A stretch of DNA of 64,000 nt from Zeugodacus cucurbitae. Taxonomy: Eukaryota; Arthropoda; Insecta; Diptera; Tephritidae. How positions within the stretch are numbered: the first letter of the stretch is position 1; each line of letters begins with the position of its first letter. The position numbers were made by a program, and so were the translations under genes. Positions 34,880-46,946 of the stretch are shown here, piece after piece. The stretch is taken from assembly GCF_028554725.1 (NCBI RefSeq), contig NC_071672.1, forward strand, positions 30,648,944 through 30,712,943, read 5' to 3'. The notes under the pieces were generated by a model that saw only the letters and a program-made list of their open reading frames with translations, was not told the origin of the DNA and ran no database searches.

Positions 34880-35366
34880 CATAACATGCCCGTGGTTGCG
34901 TTTAATCGTAGTAAGCTTTTGGTGGTGGTAGGTTTACCGAAAACTGTGTTTTGAGTGGTGGTGGCCAAGATTTCTCGGAAACGGCTATACCGTTAAGTCT
35001 CAAAGTTTTACACAGGCTGCTGAACTATATTTTCCAGTACTTAATCTAAGCTTTTTTATTGCCGATAAAAATTATTTTTTTACACAAATTTAAGGCCAAA
35101 ATTTTTTAAAAATAAGTACATACCAGAAAATTTTTTTTTTTGCTTTTTAAGCACATTACTTCTCTTAATACAACATTTGGATTAGTTATGGTTTTTCTTT
35201 TTTAACAAATCATTTAATAAAACAATTTATTAAACTGCAACTGATACTGATATTTAACTAATTTTGATTGAAAAACATACCTTATGTGAGTCCCCGAATA
35301 AACGAAAAATCCGATGTAACGAACAGGCCTGATAATTAATGTGTTCGTTATTTCGGAAAACTACTG
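34880..35366. repeat. dispersed repeat family R3 fragment and P3 MITE end
   Basis: 34920-35150 shares words with 60880-60990 (ggtttaccg, cttttttattgccgata, ttaaggccaa). 35220-35366 shares about 145 bp with 37310-37461, including cgatgtaacgaacaggcctg and the end gttcgttatttcgg...ctactg followed by TA. The CAGTAG end suggests another pogo-like MITE family (P3) that is missing one end. Confidence 0.5.
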
Positions 35367-35369
35367 TAC

Positions 35370-36576
35370 TTGAAACATTTTGGTTTGCATTTTACGCATG
35401 ATTTTTGCTTTGGTTTTATTTTTGTTGTTTTTTGTTTTGTATGCCCTTTTATTTTTGGCCAAGATCACACATATACCAATGTTAACAAAGTATATTTGAA
35501 AGATTTCATTGATTTACTGCTCAGCCGGCAAACTGACCGCTAACCTAACCTGTTGGCTTACGCCTTGATTTAAAATATTTTTTGACGGAAAAATAATCGT
35601 AGCAATTTATGTTTCAGTACTTGCCAAGCGCCTTGCGCAGTTTATATGCGTATTGTTGTATTTGTTTACCGTACACTTTTAAGGATCAAGACTTGGTGCT
35701 ATTACTCCTGCTGTCTTATGTTGTTGTTTGATTTGTTTGTAAGTTAATTTGTGTGCAGCAAGCGAACTTAATTTTTAGGAGCCGTTAATAATTACTCATT
35801 ACAAAGACCTAAGTACTGCACATTAACGGTACTCCGTTCCGTAGTTGTGCTTGAAAGCGTTCACCGTCACGTAGCCGCGCCGTGATACGCTCTACCTATG
35901 TGCTAACGTCTCGTGCGTGCGATCAAGCGGGCCTTACTAAGCACAGAAACAAACATTAGTGATACTCAAACCGACACCTGCCGGTTGTCCGGCGATCTAC
36001 AGCAACAGCCGCACTGCAAGACAGAGCTGAGGCGCACATACATACATACATACATGTGCATGGGTATATCAATACAATGTGTGCAAAATGCACTCAGAAC
36101 GCATTGCTAAGCAATCAAATAATGAGAAGAAAGCAAGCAAAGTGATACGCGTACATGTGTGTGTGTATGTAGATGCATAATCGATTATAGCCTCATGTCT
36201 ACAATGTGCTAAAATATGAACGAGTAAATACATTCATATATGTAACTGCTCAGCGCAAAAGTATCTAGTGCACACTCAGTAGACGACCAACACGGCCAAG
36301 AAGTTTCTCTTCATGTTGTAATTCATGGCAATAGCAGCGCGCTCTGAGTAAGGGCAGCAGCAGTTGCAACACTAACAATAGCCCTATAAACAAATATTTT
36401 GGCCGGTTATCGGTTAAAGATTGACTTTTTGTCTTTAGGAGCATACATCAATGGATATGACTTTTATTATGCCATTGTGGTTGGGTGATCTTATAAAGAG
36501 TTTCCCCACTAGTTCTAAGTGTTGCTATACATTTAACAGCGGCTAGCAACAAGTTGTACATATGTATTTGTATGTA
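35370..36576. other. dati intron, no feature supported
   Basis: Includes a ctaacctaacctg word near 35543 like LINE tails, and a CATA microsatellite at 36032-36053. No gene signal. Confidence 0.45.
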
Positions 36577-36900
36577 CAGTGGAACTTCCATAACTGGAAC
36601 TTCTATAACTCGAAGTTCTCCATAACTTGAACTCTTGAATTGGCAATAGAAGGCAACTTTGATACAAAATTCATTCCATAAATCGAACTTTTTGGTCAGG
36701 ACATAATACAAAATTTAAAATTTTACTGTCGAGGCAGAATACATGTTTTTAACGTATTTACGCAAAACTTGAATCGAAATAAATTAAAAAAAAATGTGTA
36801 TCTATTTTATTATCTATATTTTATAGCTTTTTGACAAATTTTAGTTTTAATGAAAATTCTATAACTCGAAGTTTTTTTGTGGATTATGGTGATTCCACTG
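36577..36900. mobile_element. pogo-like MITE family P1, long copy (324 bp)
   Basis: TA at 36575-36576 and 36901-36902. The ends CAGTGGAACTTCCATAAC and CAGTGGAATCACCATAATCC (opposite strand) form the inverted repeat. At twice the size of the other P1 copies, it may be closer to the parent element, but no transposase is encoded. Confidence 0.82.
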
Positions 36901-37006
36901 TATATAAACAAATCTAGCGCTGCTCTGTCGAATATGTTGCTTGCCAGCGAAACTATTGCTGAAAGCACTATTTGTATACGTTTTTCGAAAATCGAAAGAT
37001 ATGTAA

Positions 37007-37171
37007 AGAGAAATCTCTGCTAACGGACACCTCTATTAGATGGTTACATGTTTTGAGAGGTCTTTTTTCATGCTCATGTTGAATTTTTCGAACGAAAAAC
37101 TCACTCTTAGGCGGTCTTCACTTGAGCGTACAAAAATCGCTCACTCACTCCACCCAAGCGAAGTTTCACTG
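37007..37171. mobile_element. pogo-like MITE family P2, copy 2
   Basis: Reverse-orientation copy, running from agagaaatctctgctaacgg to aagcgaagtttcactg, with TA following. The word cggacacctctattaga matches the other P2 copies. Confidence 0.72.
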
Positions 37172-37309
37172 TAGTTGCATGTAGTAACATAGAATCTATT
37201 TGGTAGCATAACGGAAAATTTGAAACTGAGAATAAACTAAACTAATTTCAAAATCCAACATTTTACGTAATCGTACAATTCAGGCATTCCTCTAATAATC
37301 CCTTAATTA

Positions 37310-37880
37310 CCACAATTTATTAAATTACAATTTACGGATATTTAACTAATTTTTATTTTTATTGAAAAACTCACCTCTAAGTGAGTTCTCGAATTAGCAA
37401 AAAAATCGATGTAACGAACAGGCCTGACAATTAATGTGTTCGTTATTTCGGTAAACTACTGTATTAAAATGTGATTTTTTGGCAGATTTTTAACGAAAGA
37501 ATTCACTTTTGTGGTCAAACTTGCGTCATATATTGGCAAGAAAAAAATATTTTTAATTAAAACCACTTAACTTCCTAATGACAGTCCACAACCTCAAATT
37601 TCCTAATAATGTGCTTCTCTTGCTGAAATGTACCAAATTGTGCCCAAAAATATCCACTTAAAGGGGTCATCCCATATGATGGGCTCAAAAAATTGATTTT
37701 TTGACAAATTGCTTTCTAAACATGTCTAGCATACGCAAAAAAAAAAAAACAAAAAAATATAAGCTTTGCAAATTTTTCAAATGTCTACCAGAAGTACAAT
37801 TTTGGGTATATTCCATGCCCTTAAGCTTACAGTTCAAAACCCGGTAAATTTTCAAGTAACAAATCACCATTCTCTACCTC
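37310..37880. repeat. P3 MITE fragment followed by R1 and R2 repeat blocks
   Basis: 37310-37461 matches 35220-35366 and ends gtaaactactg before TA. 37465-37560 carries the R1 block tttaacgaaagaattcactt. 37665-37870 carries the R2 words gggtcatccca and aaacatgtctagcatacg, which are found in similar form near 52645 and 63560. Confidence 0.5.
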
Positions 37881-38549
37881 AACCCTATGCAGCATGTACA
37901 CTTATTCGTCGTTAGTTCGTTCGGTCGTTTTTCTAGTGTCTTCGCTTATTAATTAGTTCGCTGCGCGGTCGGTCGTTTCTCGCTGTGTTATCCAACAATT
38001 GGCGAAAGGCGGGCAACTTGCCAACTTGCAACTTAGCAATGCAACCAGCAGGCTGCTAGCAACACTCTTACATTTCTTACCACTAAGCACGAGGAGGTAC
38101 CGGACATTAGTAGTTTTTTCGTCAGTTTCGCACCTTTCGCTGTGTAGGTGTTGAAACCATTTTTATCGGCCGTAAGTATGTGAGTCCTTGCAAAGTTTCG
38201 TCGGTTGTTTGGTTGTTCGGCAAGCACATCCGAATAGGAAAAAAACTATTGGTGGCACATTGCTGGTTGTATTTGTACTGCGCGCTGGTTGGCTACCGAC
38301 GCCGTTTGTCTACACGTACACAAGCGTAACGGCAAATACCTTCCAATTTCTTTTTCGCGTTATTCAATGCGATGTTGTATATAATGAATATATGGTTGGC
38401 TGGCTGGCTGGGCGGGCTAGTCGGTGAATGTCAGAACACGCAACCGTTATGTAAACTAAGCACTAATACAAAAAAAAAACTGGCGACAAACGAGTGGCAA
38501 TGGTTATTGCAATTGCAGGGTATTATAAAAACTGGATTTATGCATATAC
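37881..38549. other. intron sequence, no feature supported
   Basis: Slightly GC-richer, with repeated TTCG and GGCTGGCT words. Short overlapping open frames at 38188-38584 have no recognisable domain. Confidence 0.4.
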
Positions 38550-38703
38550 ATAGTGAGACCTCTCTTGGCTTTTCGTCTGCCTAAGAGTGGTGTTGGCCTA
38601 ACAGAGGGTCATTTGTTCTTCAATTCTAACATCCTGCATGAAAAAAATGCACGCTGAAGGGAGGAGGGAGGTGTCCGTCTAATAAAGGTGTCCGTTAGGA
38701 GAG
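38550..38703. mobile_element. pogo-like MITE family P2, copy 3
   Basis: Left end atagtgagacctctcttggc and right end gtgtccgttaggagag resemble the P2 family at 33118 and 45304. The ends are eroded and the TA duplication is unclear. Confidence 0.6.
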
Positions 38704-38724
38704 ATAAAAGTAATAATAATATGA

Positions 38725-39350
38725 AAAAATCCATTTCAGAAACTGCTTCTTTACTGTATTCTTCTCGGAAAATGGTTTGTAATGCCCTAAAACTTATAAA
38801 CACCGACGAAGCCTATTTGAATACAAACATAGAAAACCTACAATAACCGCGAAAGATGAAAAATCGGAAAACAGAACAATTCGAACAGTTTTAGTCTGGA
38901 GCACAAAAAGATTAAATAAATTAATGAATAATGTGGGTATATTTAGCCGGAATTTCACGGAAGACTGTTGGAATAATTTAATATGGCGCGCAACTTTGGG
39001 TCTGACTAGAAGAAAACGACACCTTGCAATATGGAATATCCAAAATCGACTACATTACGCGAGGGAACATAAGGATTAGGGTCTTAACTTTTGGAATTTT
39101 TTTTGAATCGATGAAATACAAATTAATAGAAAGAGTTCTGGTAGAAAATGTACTGCTCGTTTGACTATTTAGACAGTTTAAGAAACCATTTGTTTAAATT
39201 GATTGCCAAACTACCCAAAACCAACACGAAAAATATTGGCTTATGATAAAATATATAACGATTTTGGATTGATAAGTGCATCGCTCTGACCTCTTTCTCA
39301 TAGAAAAGTTATGGGAGATCTGTATTCGAAAATTGCGGTACAGTATCAAG
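38725..39350 (+). pseudogene. Tc1-like transposase relic 3
   Basis: With frame changes the plus strand reads ISETASLLYSSRKMVCNALK (helix-turn-helix), then HRKPTITAKDEKSENRTIRT. A linker, LGLTRRKRHLAIWNIQNRLH and YAREHKD follow, and near 39285 comes SDLFLIEKLWEICIRKLR, which corresponds to the SPDLNPIENLW motif. The first two catalytic boxes are missing or unreadable and many stops are present. A P2 MITE lies immediately upstream. Confidence 0.75.
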
Positions 39351-40926
39351 TACTAAAATTTATATACATATACTAGTGGCCGAGCCGCATTGCTGTGTTA
39401 TATTATATTCTGGTTAACTATTTAATAAAGTTAAATTATTTAGGGAGTAACTAATTATTTAAAAATATAGATAACATTTTGTAGCAATTGCTTCATCTTG
39501 AAGTTAATGTTGTCAACATTAAAATCTCTTGCTGCCAAAGTATCGGAATTACTAAATTAGATAAATATATTTTGTATTTGGTTATAGTTCTATTTCACCG
39601 CTCCCAATAATGAAATTTGTGGTGAGGAATCAATTTTTTAAAAAATCATTTTTTTTATTTGTTAAATCGAATGTACAACTATTGAAGAATGTTGTCTCAA
39701 AATTTCAGCTCATTCGGAGAAAAAATAGACCCATCGAAAACCGTTAAGCGCGTAAGAATTTGTTTAAGGATGGCAAGTTGTCCAAAACTTTGAACGCGTT
39801 TTTCTCGAAACGCCTTTTTTGAAGTCGGTGTCCACGATAACTCAAAAAGTTATGCACCGATCATATTGAAATTTTGCACACTTGTGCAACATAGAATTGA
39901 CTCCCAGCCAACGGTCCCATTTTATTTATTTTTTGCTTCTATTCGATTTTACAGCCACAAAATGGCGCATTTTTAGGGCTAAAAACGTACTTTTTACCTT
40001 CACCGACCGTTGAAAAAATGAAAAAAAAAATTTTTCTTTTAAAAGGGCACCGTTGGCTGGGAGATATACTTCTAAAGAACTAATTTTTTTTTATCCCATG
40101 TGTTTCAGATGATTCTACTATCTTATATCCGGGACACCGCAATGTGCCGAATTCCGTTGAGTGCCTACTTCAAGTGGCTGCAACTTCGTTGATTTTCGAC
40201 ATTTTGTAAAACTGATTTTTGTAAAACATATTTGAAATGTCACTGAATAATATGATAATAAAACTATTCAAAAATATTCAGTAGTTTTCTAAAAAAAAAA
40301 CTTCAAAAACGCTTTTTTTTTGGCCCGTTATCCCATACCCCCCCTTAAGGCAGTAGTCTGCTTTACAGGCTTCAAAAAATCGATTTTTTTGTTTTGTTTT
40401 AAATCTCTTCCAAAACTATCCAAGAATATGTCTTTAAAATTCCAGAGGCCAATTCGACACATTTTCGAAGCTAGAGCAGTTTTAGTGGCCGAGCGTCGAG
40501 CAGGTGCGTCGTTTGGACCGAAAACTTTAAAGCGCGTTTTCTCGAGTTTTCACCAGTTTTAGAAAACGGTGACGGCGATAGCAAAAATAATATATGTATG
40601 TCCGATCGAAAGTGATCTAGCTTCAGTATAAAATTATCTTCTATTTGAACTAAAACAGTTGGACAAAAGTATTATTTAAACTACTTGTTTTGCAACCTTA
40701 AGTCAATATTTTTTTCTTAAAAAAGTGATTTTTTTTTCAAACTTCGAAAAAATTTGGAATTTTATACTTCTTCGGTATTTTTTTAGTTCATAAAGAAAAT
40801 AAACTTATAAAAATTAATTAAAAATTTGGTTCGACTGTTTCAGATGCATCGCACGACCTCCATCACCGGCACCGATTTACAGGCGCTCCAGAAAAATACT
40901 TACAACTTTGAAAAAATTTCAATATT
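39351..40926. repeat. dispersed repeat family R2, large degenerate block
   Basis: 39770-39860 (tcgaaacgcc...gtgtccacgataactc) and 40320-40560 (cttaaggcagtagtctg...) share words with 52640-52810 and 63500-63700. These include a bipyrimidine-rich start, a ctttgaacgcgtttttctcg block and a following cagttttagaa region. No coding capacity. 39368-39590 begins actagtggccgagccgcatt, a phrase like the start of the composite repeat at 3705. Element type unknown. Confidence 0.45.
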
Positions 40927-42133
40927 TTTATACTCTCGCAACAAAGTTGCTACGAGAGTATTATAGTTTTGTCCACATAACGGTTGGTTGTAAGTCCTAA
41001 AACTAAACGAGTTAGATATAGGGTTATATATATCAAAATGATCAGGGTGACGAGAAAAGTTCAAATCCGGATGCCTGTCTGTCCGTCCGTCAGTCCGTCC
41101 GTCCGTGCAAGCTGTAACTTGAGTAAAAATTGAGATATCTTAATGAAACTTGGAACACGTGTTCCTTGCCACCATTAAGTTCGAAAATCAGCAAAATCGG
41201 ACCACTGCCACGCCCACAAAATGGCGAAAACCGAAAACACATAAAGTGTCATAACTAAGCCATAAATAAAGTGATGAAAATAAAATTTGGTATGAAGGAT
41301 CGCACTATGAAGAGGCATATTTGGATGTAATTTTTTTGGGGAAGTGGGCGTGGCCCCGCCCCCAAATAGGTATTTTGTATATATCTCGCAAACCAATAGA
41401 GCTATATAAACCAAAACTTCTGCAGTCGTTTTTTTTGCATTTCCTTATACAGTCCAAAAATTACAGAAATCGGATATTAACCACGCCCACCTCCCATACA
41501 AAGGTTAGGTTGAAAATTACTTAAAGTGGGTTAGCTCACTAACCGAAAACATCAGAAACACTAAATTTCACATAGGAAATGACAAATAGAAGCTACACTC
41601 AGATTTTTTTACAAAATGGAAAATGGGCGTGGCGTCGCCCACTTATGGGTCAAAAACCATATCTCAGGAACTACTCGACCGATTTCAATGAAACTTGGTT
41701 TGTAATAGTTTCCTTACATCCCAATGATATGTTGTGAAAATAGGCCAAATCGCTTCACAACCACGACTACTTCCTATATACCAGAACTTTGAAGACGATC
41801 TGAATCGTTTACATTACAATACATAAAGTAAGCACTAGGGAAGATATCGGTGCACAACTTTACACAAATACTACGTTTGTAGTGTGGCAGCCCCATTCTA
41901 AAAATCGCCGAAATCAGACCATAGGTTTTTAAGGCCCCATATATCGAACACGAGGACCTCGGTTCTTCTAACCTATTATTATGGTTTCCAACTTTCAATG
42001 GACTTTATACAATATATATGACGAATATGTGGGTAAAATTGTGTATTATATAATATAAATAAAGTTAAATAAATAAATTGCGAGAGTATAAAATGTTCGG
42101 TTACACCCGAACTTAGCCCTTCCTTACTTGTTT
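40927..42133 (+). repeat. repeat family A, copy 4 (near-complete)
   Basis: Same length and orientation as copy 1 and closely similar throughout. It runs from the left hairpin tatactctcgcaac / gttgctacgagagtat at 40931-40965 to the right hairpin TTCGGTTACACCCGAA and cttccttacttg at 42120. The GTCC run is at 41076-41106. The internal GGGCGTGG boxes and the GGCGTCGCCC palindrome-like box (41631) are retained. Confidence 0.88.
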
Positions 42134-42240
42134 AAATCTATTTTTGATTAAATTGATGAATTAATAAATAAGTGATAGTATTCTTAGTACGTTTCAGTAT
42201 TTTAAAGATCATTATCGATTATATAATTATTGCAACGTAG

Positions 42241-43070
42241 AGCTTTTTTGCAATTTGCTGAAGTCTAAAACGTACGGTTACACCCGCACTTAGTGCTGTG
42301 TTACTTGCCAACGTCATTCAATTTAAAGGTGCATAATTTCTCTATTTAATATATTTAATTACGAAAACCAGTTGTTTAGTTATTATTTAGTGGCGTAAAA
42401 CGAAATATGCATCAGCAGGTATTTTAAATTTTAAAGCAGAATGCAGTTAATTTTCGTAAAATTTGTTTTATAACCTTGCCTGGGTTGAGTGTCAAAGTAG
42501 AACGTAATTTATTTGTATTGCCAATAGTTTTGTATTAAAATAGTTTTAGCGCACTTAATTTTCAATTAGTCGTTTAAAACCAGCTGTAGCTTAGAATATA
42601 AACGTTTTGAGCGTATTTGAATTAAAAACTGTTCATTGTAGCAACATAAAAGTTTAAATAAAAATAAGTAAATTTAAAAAATTAAAATTCTTTTTCGTAT
42701 TCATTTCATATACATATGTATGTACACTAGTTTTCTGACATTACAACATTTTTATATGCTCGCAACATGTTGCAAATGGTAAAATACTTTCGTTGAAATG
42801 AAATACATTTATCGCCGACCTTTTGCATTGCATATTGCGTGAGTCCGAAATATGCGGTTCCAATAGAATTTAGCACTTTCTTACTTGTTTTTTTTCTTTG
42901 AGTTTGCTGACTTTAGCTTGTTTTTATACGCTCGCACATAACGGTTGTTTGTAACACCCGTTTGGCACGAATATTGCGTTTTAAATCACCGAAATCGGAC
43001 TATAACATGCCCTAGATATCGAAGACCATACATACCTAATATCTGTTAATAAGCGAGATATCCTAGCAAA
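42241..43070 (+). repeat. cluster of family A end fragments
   Basis: Three partial copies lie together. 42241-42315 has the right-end hairpin in the form acggttacacccgcacttag. 42750-42892 has a left end tatatgctcgcaacatgttg and a right end ctttcttacttg. 42925-43070 has a left end tatacgctcgcac and cataacggttgtttgtaaca. Bodies are missing or replaced. This is consistent with repeated nested insertion and deletion at the ends. Confidence 0.6.
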
Positions 43071-43071
43071 A

Positions 43072-44400
43072 TTATATATATGTATATAAATGAAACCTGT
43101 TTTCCGTTGTCACGACATAGCATGAAAACGGCTTGACCGATTTGGCTGATTTTTTTTTGTAGTTTTCTAATATTCTGTACAAGGTTCTTACGGAAAACAA
43201 TATTAAGTTGAGGTATGTTTTCTAATATTCTGTACAAGGTTCTTACAGAAAACAATATTAAGAAAATCTCTCAGAAAGATTGAAATATATACATTTAATC
43301 TTTATATAGATAAATCTTCTGTACATGTGTTAGTCAATGAACTCCTCCTAAACGGCTGGACCGATTTCACTAATTATTTTTTGTGTGTAATCCAGGGGGA
43401 TTGAGGATGGTTCTTACGGAGAGAAAAATTTAAATTTTTCTAATCTCCCATACATACGATTTGTATTCTATAGATATAAAAACGAATTGCTGTTCGTTAG
43501 TATCGCAAAAAGTCGAGAACTGCCACACCGATCTGGCTAAAGGTTTAGAAAGTAAGTAGATATAGAAAAATTGCGCGGAAGATTGGAATAACAGAACTTT
43601 ACATGAGTTGACAACAAAATTAAAAAAAAAAAAAAAAAATAGAAAACAAAAAATAATAATATTTTGAAGGTAGTCATTGTTGCTTTGTTAAAATATTTTT
43701 GTCATTGTTCAATTGTTTAAGGTTGTGTCGACAGCCCAAAACAATTTGTAACAAATAAGGAAAGGCTATGTTTGGGTGCAACCGAACAAATTTAATTCAT
43801 TGATGTAATTTTATTAAGAGAACACACAATACTAGCCCATATATTCATAAAGAAGAATATAATAACGAAAATCATCATATATTGTATATGAGGACCGTGG
43901 TAATTCCTGAACCGATTTCACTCATTTTCACCATCAAAGCATAACGGGAATAGGGGCAACTTGTTAGTAGGCACACAAACTGTACATTCGGCATTGATAT
44001 TACTCCTAAATTGTAAATCAACGAAACACCAGTTTGCAAAATCGCCAAAAATAGCGCTATAGCGAAGATTCTCCAGATATGCAAGTTGATAATTTGGGAA
44101 GTACGGCGCATCAAAAATTGCTTATTTATACACACAAGTGTTTTTGCAACAAGATCAAACTGCGATTGTAGAAGCAGTTGCTAGATATTGGAATTGGTAA
44201 GGTCACAGTCGACACCTCGATGGATTAATAACATTTCAAACAGATTTCTGTCTCTTTCCGGACATAAAACAACAATATAATGTCCATAATTGGCTGAGTG
44301 AACGACCAATATTGGTCGCAAAAAACAAAGATGTCGTCGATGTCAATGGGACAATTTAGAATTTCGTTACAGGAGAGCAGACACAGATACAAATTAGGCC
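43072..44400 (-). repeat. dispersed composite repeat, second copy
   Basis: Reverse-orientation relative of 3705-5395, with shared blocks at 43495-43545, 43740-43800 (end module with the gttgggtgcaaccgaac-like hairpin) and 43860-44110. Within it, 43161-43204 is tandemly repeated at 43217-43262 (tattctgtacaaggttctta in both). Noncoding. Boundaries approximate. Confidence 0.6.
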
Positions 44401-44689
44401 GGGTCTGCTAATGCATACTTCTATCAGAAAACATCTCCTTGAGCTGGTATCTTGCTATCTCAAAGCATCTACATATGTGGCCTATGAATCTTTTAGAAAG
44501 AAATTTACTACTATTACACAATAATGGTTAATGCTTATTTTCACTAGCAGTGGTATCGTGAAACTGTTCGTTTAGACTGGTCTGGTTCTCGGTCTCGGTT
44601 TCGTAAAGGATTGTAAGGCTGATGAGCTTGCAAGTTGAGGAACGTCAGCCTCATTATTAGCAGCATGACAACATGTAGAAGCTTCGTTG
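44401..44689. other. intron sequence, nothing recognised
   Basis: Short spacer between the composite repeat and a LINE tail. Confidence 0.4.
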
Positions 44690-45090
44690 TGCTATTGTGG
44701 TTTACTATTGGAAAGATGGACCTCAGCTGTGCTGGGCAAGCGCTGGTTAGCCACTAGCAATTGCGCAGTCGCCAGATCCTACTGGCTTCAGGTAAAACGC
44801 AGGAGGTCTACCGAGCTCTGCGGCCACAGTAAAGTTAACTTCTTCTTATTGGTAGGCGTGCTCACTGACAATTGTCCCAACGGGATCTACACTGTAAGGA
44901 TAAAAATCTCACCGGTTGCTAGCTGTAGTACCTGCCTGGAGGAGGACGAGGAGTAATCGTTTATCATTTTCTAGTGGAACAAACACTCGAAATAGCGGTT
45001 AAAGAAGTGAAAAATCCCTGCAGATTTGTGATAGTCTCAGGCAGCTTTGTCGACTTTCAACTAATTTTACTACACTACCTAACCTAATTG
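44690..45090 (+). pseudogene. LINE C-terminal fragment
   Basis: The frame 44687-44956 ends with LVGVLTDNCPNGIYTVRIK and ASCSTCLEEDEE. This corresponds to the LTGHCPIGxHAVRL...CRSCxEE tail of R1/jockey-type LINE proteins. It stops at TAA 44954-44956, and the ccaactaacct-like tail near 45078 (ctacctaacctaattg) may mark the 3' end. The catalytic region is absent. Confidence 0.6.
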
Positions 45091-45303
45091 TGGAAAAATA
45101 TAATAAACACTATACATATATCGTGAGAGAACTTTCTTCGTTTTAAAATGTGCCCAGCATGCTCAAAATTAATGCTGAGTCCACAAGGAGGAAAGTAATT
45201 GAAGCTGGAGTTGAAACTTCGTGCCAAAACAGTGTACTCAGCATAAAGTCCATTATGGGAACCATTGAATGAAGTAAAGCAATGCAATAAATGAAATTAA
45301 GGT

Positions 45304-45446
45304 TTTGTGAAACCTCGCTTGGATGGACACTCACCGTCGAGCGTTTTGTGTCCGTCTAAGAGACGGTCATTTGTCCTAGAATTTAAACTTGGTGTATGGA
45401 AAAATATACCATCTAGGGAGATATCCGTTAGGAAAGGTTTCTCTAT
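45304..45446. mobile_element. pogo-like MITE family P2, copy 4
   Basis: Left ttgtgaaacctcgcttggat and right aaaggtttctct form an inverted repeat. The interior words gacactcaccgtcgagcg and gagacggtcatttgt match 33118-33265 and 38550-38703. Confidence 0.72.
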
Positions 45447-46758
45447 TCCATTCCATTGCATTCCAAAAATATGTATTAATATGTCTTCTATTTTCTGTAA
45501 GAAGATGCGCGTTTCATATACTCGAGTAGATATACATATATATGTATATTTAAAACTACCAACACCGTCTATAAGTCCGACCGTATGTATTAAAATACTA
45601 CCTATTCTCGTCTATATAAACGCTATTACAAGTAAATTCATTTAGTACACGTTGAAGTTGTAATAGAAAAAGCGTTCGCCTGCAGCACAGCTTGGTGGTT
45701 AAGTGTCCCACTACTGGTGGACGACGTTTTCAAACTATTGTACATACTTTTAGTTTATTTTTTTGCAAGCAAGCAATCGTATGACTGTATAGTTGATGCC
45801 GTGCCAGCATTTTGCAGGCGAGCCATTTTTACCAGTATATGAACAAAACCCATGCTGTTGGGTGTATTCAGTTCATAAAAAAAAAGCGAGCGTATAAATA
45901 TGAAAGTGGTAGTAAAAATAGTAACAACAACAAAAATTTTAAAATTGCTGCATTGAAAAAACAATGAGATAGAGCGAGTCGTTAAAGCAAAAAAAAAAAC
46001 TATGCTGGAGGGTTGCAAATACAGCCAGCGCACGTTGTGCTGATTGCCGTCCCTGCACTGGCGGCCGACCAATCAACCAGCATATAGCGGTGCCCCGTAA
46101 GGCGACTGTCCGTCAGCTAACTACAGTAGTTGCAGTTTTTTATGGATTTTTCTCCCCGTTTCTTTTCAGGGGTAAGTTTTAGTGCGTATCTGATTGGATT
46201 TTTTCGCGAGTGTATAGGTAGCTGCACCCTTTGCGATAAGACGGTGTCCCAACCAGGAAACTTTTGTTGCTAATTAACGGCAAATAGACTACTCTTCTTG
46301 CTGTATGCTTTATCACATGTCGCTTCATATTATTCTCTCAAATCATGGTGTGCAAAAAATGTATATTTAATAATATCTATATAATGTCATCAAAATGTGG
46401 AAAAGTAAAATAATAGTATAGTACTAAATCAAAATTCAACTTCAACTTACCAAAATCAAAAATAAAGTAAAACAACAAAATTAAACAAATGTTTTTTTAT
46501 TAAAATTTGAATTAGTTTTACAAGTAAGGTAAACTGAAAAGGCACTGTATAAAACAACTATATTTTACTAATGTTAAATGTGTACGATTTTATAACATTT
46601 TTACATATATACATATATACATAGATTTTGCAATACCTAAGCGCGAATCGTAGACTAACCAAAACATTACGCACTGTCTGCTTTAGTTCAGTTAGGACCT
46701 CTAGATGGCATCCTCATTACCATATACTTAAAATGTTTCCTGAGTATTTAACGCTGTT
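45447..46758. other. intron sequence, no feature supported
   Basis: No recognised element. A cttggtggttaagtgt word at 45687 looks like a tRNA A box, but no B box follows. Confidence 0.4.
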
Positions 46759-46946
46759 AACATGCTCTTTGGGGGATGGGGTCATATGTAGAAGTTCATG
46801 CAAGTGAGGAAAGTTTCTGATTGTCATTCACTTGGGAGTGGCCAGGAACGATTCTTTTGCATATGATTCAAGCAGCTCACGACTTCCGGTTTTAGACCAA
46901 GTATCCCCTGGGTAGCTAACAGACATCCGTTTGGAGGCGAGCTAAT

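Noticed and set aside
45680..45740. tRNA-like A-box words (also near 54530, tggcttagtggttaag)
   Set aside because: No B box or cloverleaf follows, so neither a tRNA gene nor a tRNA-derived SINE can be supported.
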